Shown here: one piece after another, positions 58,960-64,000 of the stretch
Layout: each line of letters begins with the position of its first letter
Position numbering within the stretch: position 1 is the first letter of the stretch
Program-made: the position numbers and the translations under genes
NCBI RefSeq assembly: GCF_026239735.1
Contig: NZ_JAPIVT010000007.1
Location: 186,001-250,000 of the forward strand
From: Pedobacter sp. MC2016-05
GTDB lineage: Bacteria > Bacteroidota > Bacteroidia > Sphingobacteriales > Sphingobacteriaceae
Length of the DNA: 64,000 nucleotides
Direction of reading: 5' to 3'
Notes under the pieces: generated by a model
Told to the model about the DNA's origin: nothing
Databases searched by the model: none
Seen by the model: only the letters and a program-made list of their open reading frames with translations

Positions 58960-61900
58960 ATGTTTCTTAACCTACATTCATCATATAGCTTAAAATATGG
59001 AACGATGGATATCCAAACGATCGTTGCCAAAGCCCGTGCTTTAAATATTGGTCAGCTTATTTTAACAGATATCAACAATTCTACCGGAGCTGTTGAATTC
59101 ATTCGGGAATGTTATCGACAAGGAGTTGCGAAAGAAGCAGATGATGTTCAAAAAGGAAATATTCCCTATCCACTCAAACCCATCACTGGAATTGAATTTA
59201 AAAGCGATCAGCAACTTTTATATATCGGTATTGCAAGAAACAGAGAAGGGATGCGGGCCCTTAACGAGTTTTTGAGTTTCCATAATATCGAAAATATTCC
59301 ACTTCCGGATACTGCGCCCATTCTTAACGATGTTTTCTTTATTTATCCTTTTACAAAAAAATCTAATCGGACATTAAAATCGAATGAGTTTATCGGAATA
59401 AAAAGCGATCAGTTAAATCACCTTTATAAACACCCTTTGCTAGAGAAAAAGGAAAAGTTGGTGATCTGGCATCCAGTTACGGTAGGTAGTCGGGTAGAAC
59501 ATCGCTTACATGAATATCTACGAGCGATTGAATTGAACACCTTATTAACCCTGGTGCCAGAAGATGCAAAATGCGGATGCAATGAAGTTTTGATTTCCGA
59601 AGAAGAGTTGAAACTTAAATTTGAAGCATTTCCCTTTATCATTGAAAACACACAGAATTTGTTAAACGCTTGCGATTTAAGTAGTTATTTTGAGCCCGGG
59701 CCCCAACCTATGTCTAAAAACCGGTTTTCCTATTGTAAGGAAGGTGAGGGGTTAGATAAGGTATTGCTGAGGCGAATTGCATATAAAGGTTTAGAAAATC
59801 GTTACGGCAAAAATAATCCATTTGCAAGGGAGCGAATGGAAAAAGAGTTGCGCATCATCGAATTGAAACACTACTGCGCTTACTTTTTAATCACGTTCGA
59901 TATTGTTCGCTACGCCATGGGGAAATGCAAGTTTTACCATGTAGGTAGAGGGTCGGGTGCAAACAGCATCGTTGCTTATTGTTTGCGGATTACTGATGTA
60001 GATCCCATTGATCTTGATTTATACTTCGAAAGGTTTTTACATGAGAAACGTACCAGCCCCCCAGATTTTGATATAGATTTTGCCTGGGATGAGCGAGAAA
60101 CCATTCAGAAATATATTTTTAATAAGTACCCGAAGTGGCATGTTGCTTTTTTAGGTACGATGAGCACGTTTAAAGACCGGGCCATTATTCGAGAAATTGG
60201 TAAAGTGCTGGGTTTGCCCAAAGAGGAAATTGATGGTTTCATCGACCCAACAAAGGAACGTGAAAATCAGCTAAATGCTACCTATCAGAAATTAGCTGCC
60301 GTTCACCATCACATGCAAAATATGCCAAATCAACGTTCCATTCATGCTGGCGGCATTCTCATCTCCGAAGAACCTATTACCTATTACACTGCTTTGGATT
60401 TACCTCCAAAAGGTTTTGTAACGGTACAATGGGATATGTACGAGGCAGAGGCAATAGGTTATGAAAAGTTTGATGTGTTGAGCCAACGGGGAATCGGTCA
60501 CATCCGTGAGGCGGTACAACTGATCAACAGTAATTGCGGTCGTGATATCGATATCCATGATTTTAAAACTTTTAAAAATGATCCAAACCTCAATGCGATT
60601 TTACGTGAAGGTCAGCCCATTGGTTGTTTTTATATCGAGTCGCCAGCCATGCGGCAATTACTAAAGAAATTGAAGTGCGAAGATTACTTAACCCTGGTAG
60701 CGGCGAGTTCAATTATTCGTCCGGGTGTGGCGAGTTCTGGCATGATGAAATCTTTTATTGAGCGTTACCATGCGCCTGATAAGGTGGTCTATCTCTGCGA
60801 AGAGATGAAAGAGCAGCTTAAAGAAACGTACGGGGTAATGGTTTACCAGGAAGATGTGATTAAAGTTTGCCATTATTTTGCCGGCCTTGATTTAGCTGAT
60901 GCAGATGTGCTTCGTAAAGCGATGAGCGGTAAATACCGATCGAAACTCGCTTTTGATGAATTGGTAAATAAGTTTTTTGTTTCTGCCCGCAAACAGGGAC
61001 ACAGTGAAGAATTAATTACCGAAGTTTGGCGACAGATATCCTCCTTTGCCGGCTACAGTTTTTCTAAGGCACATTCTGCCTCTTTTGCTGTAGAAAGTTA
61101 CCAAAGTTTATACCTAAAAACTTATTATCCAAAAGAGTTTATGGTGGCGGTTTTGAATAATTATGGCGGTTTTTACAATAGGTGGGTATATGTTCACGAG
61201 CTTCAAAAAACTGGGGCAAAAGTACATTTGCCTTGCGTAAACCAAAGCGATGAAGTGGTGAATATAAAAGGAAATGATGCTTTTTTAGGCTTCACGGGAG
61301 TTCAGGGTTTGGAGCATAAATTCATTGAAAGTATTCCTCAGGAACGCAGGTTGAATGGACCTTTCAAAGATTTAGAGAATTTCGTAAAACGAACTCAAAT
61401 TACATTAGAGCAAGCAATACTGTTGATTCGGCTAGGCGCGCTTAGGTTTACCGGGAAAGATAAGAAAACACTTCTCTGGGATATTTACAACTATTTAGGG
61501 CACAAGAACAAAATTATAAATGCAGCCGAATTGTTTAGCCTTGAACGCAAAGAATATACGCTGCCGGAACTGGCCAACTCACCGATTGAAGATGCGTACG
61601 TAGAATGGGAACTATTGGGTTTTCCGCTAAACTACCAAATGTTCGATTTTTTGAAGACCAGTTACCGCGGAGAAATAATGGCTGCTGATATGAATAAGAA
61701 CGTAGGAAAAACAGTTAGAATGGTAGGGAATTACGTTTGCGAAAAAACCGTTCGAACCATAAAAAACACTAAAATGTGGTTTGGAACTTTTTTAGATAGT
61801 AATGGCGATTTTTTTGATACCACCCATTTTCCTAACTCAACTCCAATATATCCTTTCAAAGGCAAGGGCTGTTATCTGATATTAGGTAAAATTGTTGAAG

Positions 61901-61977
61901 ACTTCGGTTTTCACAGTGTGGAAGTTTTAAAGTTTGCCAAGTTGGATATTAGGATGAATCCGGTAGCGGTTGATTAG
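58960..61977 (+). CDS. dnaE2: DNA polymerase III alpha subunit, DnaE2-type
   Basis: 1005-residue C-family polymerase, shorter than replicative DnaE and typical of the error-prone DnaE2 group paired with DinB. It has an N-terminal PHP-like domain (HSSYSLKYG onward; several metal ligands differ from the active PHP pattern), the polymerase active-site PDFDIDF motif at about residues 368-374, VGRGSGANSIVAYCL, GGILIS, the finger region and an HhH segment, and a C-terminal OB fold (KTVRMVGNYVCEKTV to VEDFGFHSV). The C-terminal tail that binds the tau clamp-loader in DnaE1 is absent. It should act in damage-induced mutagenesis with the upstream polymerase. Confidence 0.92.
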   Translation: MFLNLHSSYSLKYGTMDIQTIVAKARALNIGQLILTDINNSTGAVEFIRECYRQGVAKEADDVQKGNIPYPLKPITGIEFKSDQQLLYIGIARNREGMRALNEFLSFHNIENIPLPDTAPILNDVFFIYPFTKKSNRTLKSNEFIGIKSDQLNHLYKHPLLEKKEKLVIWHPVTVGSRVEHRLHEYLRAIELNTLLTLVPEDAKCGCNEVLISEEELKLKFEAFPFIIENTQNLLNACDLSSYFEPGPQPMSKNRFSYCKEGEGLDKVLLRRIAYKGLENRYGKNNPFARERMEKELRIIELKHYCAYFLITFDIVRYAMGKCKFYHVGRGSGANSIVAYCLRITDVDPIDLDLYFERFLHEKRTSPPDFDIDFAWDERETIQKYIFNKYPKWHVAFLGTMSTFKDRAIIREIGKVLGLPKEEIDGFIDPTKERENQLNATYQKLAAVHHHMQNMPNQRSIHAGGILISEEPITYYTALDLPPKGFVTVQWDMYEAEAIGYEKFDVLSQRGIGHIREAVQLINSNCGRDIDIHDFKTFKNDPNLNAILREGQPIGCFYIESPAMRQLLKKLKCEDYLTLVAASSIIRPGVASSGMMKSFIERYHAPDKVVYLCEEMKEQLKETYGVMVYQEDVIKVCHYFAGLDLADADVLRKAMSGKYRSKLAFDELVNKFFVSARKQGHSEELITEVWRQISSFAGYSFSKAHSASFAVESYQSLYLKTYYPKEFMVAVLNNYGGFYNRWVYVHELQKTGAKVHLPCVNQSDEVVNIKGNDAFLGFTGVQGLEHKFIESIPQERRLNGPFKDLENFVKRTQITLEQAILLIRLGALRFTGKDKKTLLWDIYNYLGHKNKIINAAELFSLERKEYTLPELANSPIEDAYVEWELLGFPLNYQMFDFLKTSYRGEIMAADMNKNVGKTVRMVGNYVCEKTVRTIKNTKMWFGTFLDSNGDFFDTTHFPNSTPIYPFKGKGCYLILGKIVEDFGFHSVEVLKFAKLDIRMNPVAVD

Positions 61978-61979
61978 GT

Positions 61980-62031
61980 TGAGCCGATTAATTTCGCTAA
62001 TCGGCTCATGATTTGTGTGTTTTTTGAGCCG
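61980..62031 (+). terminator. Three-arm hairpin region after dnaE2
   Basis: Arm 1 TGAGCCGATTA (61980-61990) pairs with arm 2 TAATCGGCTCA (61998-62008). Arm 2 can instead pair with a third arm TGAGCCG (62025-62031), identical to part of arm 1, with T6 in between. The hairpin(s) probably end the dinB-dnaE2 transcript just before the YdeI-like gene. Confidence 0.6.
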
Positions 62032-62057
62032 AATAATATATTTATTACTTTTAATCC

Positions 62058-62576
62058 ATGATCCAGATCAAAGCCGAAATAGAAAAGTTTGAACAAATGG
62101 CCGATAAAACGGGCTGGAGCTATGTTTTTATTCCAGCGATGATAGCTAATCAAATTAAAGCTGATTGTAAGGTTTCTTTTAGGGTAAGAGGAAAAATAGA
62201 CGATGTGGAAATCGCAGGGGTTGCCACAGTTCCAATGGGGGAAGGCGATTTCATTATTGCACTTCGAGCCGAACTTCGAAAAAAATTAAAAAAAGAAGCT
62301 GGAGCAAAAGTAGAATTGTGGCTGGAAGAAGATCAAAACTTTAAAATAGAAATGCCCGAAGATTTAGAAATTTGCCTGGCCGATGTTGATGATTTATTGG
62401 AGCGATTCCTTAAACTTTCAAAATCACATCAAAACTATTTTATTAAATACATCAACGAAGCTAAAACCGAACAGACGAGAACGAAGCGCCTCACAATGAC
62501 GGTTATGGCGATGGAGAAAGGGCAAGACTTTGGAGCAATGATCAGGGCAAGCCAAAGAAGAAGTCTTAAGTCCTAA
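62058..62576 (+). CDS. DUF1905/YdeI-OmpD-associated family protein
   Basis: 172-residue cytoplasmic protein with a DUF1905 beta-barrel (about 1-90, WSYVFIPAMIANQI, then VSFRVRGKIDDVEIAGVATVPMGEG) and a helical YdeI-type C-terminus (about 115-165, SHQNYFIKYINEAKTEQTRTKR). Members are linked to bacteriocin or stress protection in enterobacteria, but no biochemical role is known. The last residues (RRSLKS) fall inside a short AGTC-type repeat, so the tail may be recent. Transcribed alone after the dnaE2 terminator. Confidence 0.85.
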   Translation: MIQIKAEIEKFEQMADKTGWSYVFIPAMIANQIKADCKVSFRVRGKIDDVEIAGVATVPMGEGDFIIALRAELRKKLKKEAGAKVELWLEEDQNFKIEMPEDLEICLADVDDLLERFLKLSKSHQNYFIKYINEAKTEQTRTKRLTMTVMAMEKGQDFGAMIRASQRRSLKS

Positions 62577-62580
62577 GTCA
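62561..62580. repeat. AGTCTTAAGTC degenerate repeat at gene end
   Basis: AAGTCTTAAGTCCTAAGTCA overlaps the stop codon of the YdeI-like gene. It is of the same kind as the runs at 36195 and 48606. Confidence 0.5.
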
Positions 62581-62632
62581 ATAGGATCGAGCCATAAGTT
62601 GGTCGATACCTTCAACTTTTAACTTTCAACAT

Positions 62633-63370
62633 TTAACTTTTCTCCCGACTGTAATTTCTAAACCAGCTGCTCACCTTCATTTGAATTACCCCTAAAAAAG
62701 CTTCTCTAAAAATACGGGTACTCATTTTTGATGTTCCTTCTGTTCTATCTGTAAAAATAATTGGAACCTCAACTACAGTAAATCCAAACTTGATGGCTGT
62801 AAATTTCATCTCAATTTGAAAAGCATAGCCTACAAATCGTATTTTTTCTAGAGGGATGGTTTGTAGTACAACTCTACGATAGCACTTAAAGCCTGCTGTC
62901 GCATCCTGAATGGTAATTCGAGTAATAAAACGAACGTACATTGATGCAAAATACGACATGAGAACCCTTCCCATTGGCCAATTTACAACATTAACCCCTT
63001 TAACATAACGAGATCCAATAGCAAGATCAGCACTATTCACACAAGCTTCGCGAAGCCTGAATAAATCATCCGGGTTATGGGAAAAATCAGCGTCCATTTC
63101 AAAAATGTAGTCATAATCACGCTGCAAAGCCCAATTAAAACCATAAATATAAGCTGTACCCAAGCCTTGTTTACCCGCCCGTTCCTCTATGAATAATTTC
63201 CCGCCATATTCAACTTGCAGCGATTTCACAATGTTTGCAGTGCCATCCGGAGATCCATCATCAACAATAAGCACATGAAAAGGTTGCGTTAATGAAAAAA
63301 CCTTTCTAATGATCTTTTCAATGTTTTCCTTTTCATTATAGGTAGGGATGATTACTAAACTATCAGACAC
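62633..63370 (-). CDS. Dolichol/polyprenol-phosphate mannose synthase-like glycosyltransferase (GT2)
   Basis: 245-residue GT-A fold glycosyltransferase. It has the nucleotide-sugar binding start (SLVIIPTYNEKENIEKII), DDGSPDGT, the metal-binding DxD in FEMDADFSHNP, and the DPM1-like GSRYVKGVNVVNWPMGR and FTDRTEGTSKM motifs. These point to a polyprenol-phosphate hexose synthase (mannose or glucose), cytoplasmic side of the inner membrane. It has no C-terminal membrane helices, as in short DPM1 forms. Its product could feed O-glycosylation or lipid-linked sugar pathways. Confidence 0.92.
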   Translation of the reverse strand: MSDSLVIIPTYNEKENIEKIIRKVFSLTQPFHVLIVDDGSPDGTANIVKSLQVEYGGKLFIEERAGKQGLGTAYIYGFNWALQRDYDYIFEMDADFSHNPDDLFRLREACVNSADLAIGSRYVKGVNVVNWPMGRVLMSYFASMYVRFITRITIQDATAGFKCYRRVVLQTIPLEKIRFVGYAFQIEMKFTAIKFGFTVVEVPIIFTDRTEGTSKMSTRIFREAFLGVIQMKVSSWFRNYSREKS

Positions 63371-63439
63371 GTGTTGGTATAATTTTAAAATTACGATTGA
63401 GTAATTGTTGTATGGGGGCGAAATTAGTTATTAAAAACC

Positions 63440-63468
63440 AAAAGCCCGAAATTTTCTTTCAGGCTTTT
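63440..63468 (-). terminator. Terminator of the peptide transporter gene
   Basis: Inverted repeat AAAAGCCCGAA / TTCAGGCTTTT with one mismatch and a short loop, lying just past the stop of the transporter on the minus strand, with T-rich flanks. Confidence 0.75.
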
Positions 63469-63489
63469 GATTGTGTTGTATTGAAGTAT

Positions 63490-64000
63490 TTATCTTACTT
63501 CTCCCATTAGCTTTTTAACCAATTGTGAAAAAGCGATTAAGGCTACACCCGCAATAAGCGAATAAAGTGCTAACGCTTTATACCCTTCGGTGTAAGCTAC
63601 GAGTTTCGTCATTAATGAAGCATTATCAATGCTCGACATTTCTGCACCTAGTTTTCCGGCAGCAAGCTGGCCAAATGCGCTCGAGAGAAACCAAAGTCCC
63701 ATCATCATACCAAACATTTTCTTTGGCGAAAGTTTGGTAATAATCGACATGCCAATTGGACCCAAGCATAGCTCGCCCAAAGTAAGTAGGAGATAGGCCA
63801 GGGTGAAAATATTTAGCGAACTTATCCCTTGCTCATTAGAAAAAAATCTCGTGGCGTAAAAAACGTAAAAGCTCAGCGCCAACAAAAGAAAACCAATTCC
63901 AAATTTAACAACCGTATTCGGTTCTATTTTGCGTTTGTACATTCCGATCCATAGCAAACCCACCAAAGGACTGAAAACAATTACGAAGAATGAGTTTACG
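63490..64000 (-). CDS. Proton-dependent oligopeptide (POT/PTR2) transporter, C-terminal part
   Basis: About 170 residues of the C-terminal end of a POT-family symporter for di- and tripeptides; the gene continues past the right edge. The visible frame has four or five membrane helices and the motifs NSFFVIVFSPLVGLLW, LTLGELCLGPIGMSIITKLSPKKMFGMMMGLWFLS and GKLGAEM, which match the second half of bacterial POT proteins (the GELCLGPIGL(S) helix with its conserved Glu is diagnostic). The start codon and N-terminal ExxER motif are outside the window. Confidence 0.9.
   Translation of the reverse strand, partial: VNSFFVIVFSPLVGLLWIGMYKRKIEPNTVVKFGIGFLLLALSFYVFYATRFFSNEQGISSLNIFTLAYLLLTLGELCLGPIGMSIITKLSPKKMFGMMMGLWFLSSAFGQLAAGKLGAEMSSIDNASLMTKLVAYTEGYKALALYSLIAGVALIAFSQLVKKLMGEVR

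Noticed and set aside
62480..62520. Stretch in the YdeI-like gene resembling an intergenic CGTCATTGCGAG-type repeat on the minus strand
   Set aside because: The encoded residues follow the normal YdeI C-terminal pattern, so this is more likely a chance similarity than an inserted repeat.
1..64000. tRNA and rRNA genes
   Set aside because: No cloverleaf with the TTCGA-type T-loop or rRNA sequence was recognised by eye in the gene-free stretches; a covariance scan could still find one.

Overview
The window looks like chromosome from a Sphingobacteriaceae-type member of the Bacteroidota, most like Pedobacter. This is an inference from gene content and signals, not a database match. The DNA is AT-rich, and many genes carry the Bacteroidota -7 promoter element TAnnTTTG, in the best cases with a TTTG-like -33 box 19 bases upstream. 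Family markers agree: TolC/CusBA efflux, an archaeal-type ProRS, PorP/SprF remnants of type IX secretion, DUF4296, PG_1098/THUMP-like methyltransferase, and an Mla transporter set. I saw no rRNA, tRNA, CRISPR array or intact insertion sequence.

Layout. 1-5.8 kb: a heavy-metal RND efflux operon led by its own two-component system. 5.8-7.8 kb: a Nudix-fold transcription factor divergent from galK, with a palindromic operator on the galK -33 box. 7.9-9.5 kb: an RRM RNA-binding protein and an OmpA-like lipoprotein. 9.7-15.8 kb: trehalose synthesis from maltodextrin, TreZ followed by a fused TreY-MalQ enzyme. 15.9-17.3 kb: DUF3606, a cold-shock-like protein and a Crp-like regulator. 17.6-22.1 kb: a candidate small RNA, ubiX, mtaB, a structured gene-free stretch, lgt and suhB. 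22.2-24.2 kb: nfu and purB.

24.3-27.1 kb is the most distinctive region. Three near-identical 65-residue lipoprotein genes, each with its own terminator, sit beside an ECF sigma factor and an anti-sigma factor fused to a trypsin/HtrA-like protease. All three lipoprotein promoters and two sites before the sigma gene share a bipartite box, GGGTTAC(C/T)-N14/15-G(T/C)ATTAA. This predicts a compact, self-regulated envelope-stress regulon whose output is a set of Thr/Asp-rich lipoproteins loaded with candidate O-glycosylation sequons.

27.2-53 kb is mainly housekeeping: peroxiredoxin, cold-shock protein, methyltransferase, aspartate kinase, YggS, MutS2, CoA transferase, uridine kinase, a LysM protein, Dps, UbiD, a macroglobulin-like protein, a FadL-like porin, ProRS, a Cys/Met-metabolism enzyme and a second Crp-like paralogue. 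At 51.8-53.2 kb lies a decayed adhesin-repeat gene joined to a frameshifted PorP/SprF gene. 53.2-57.2 kb holds a LuxR-type response regulator and an Mla (MCE) lipid transport operon. 57.4-62 kb is a mutagenic repair cassette, dinB and a DnaE2-type polymerase, preceded by two matching palindromes. The window ends with a YdeI-like protein, a dolichol-phosphate-mannose-synthase-like glycosyltransferase and a partial peptide transporter.

All calls come from reading sequence and remembered family motifs; no searches were run.
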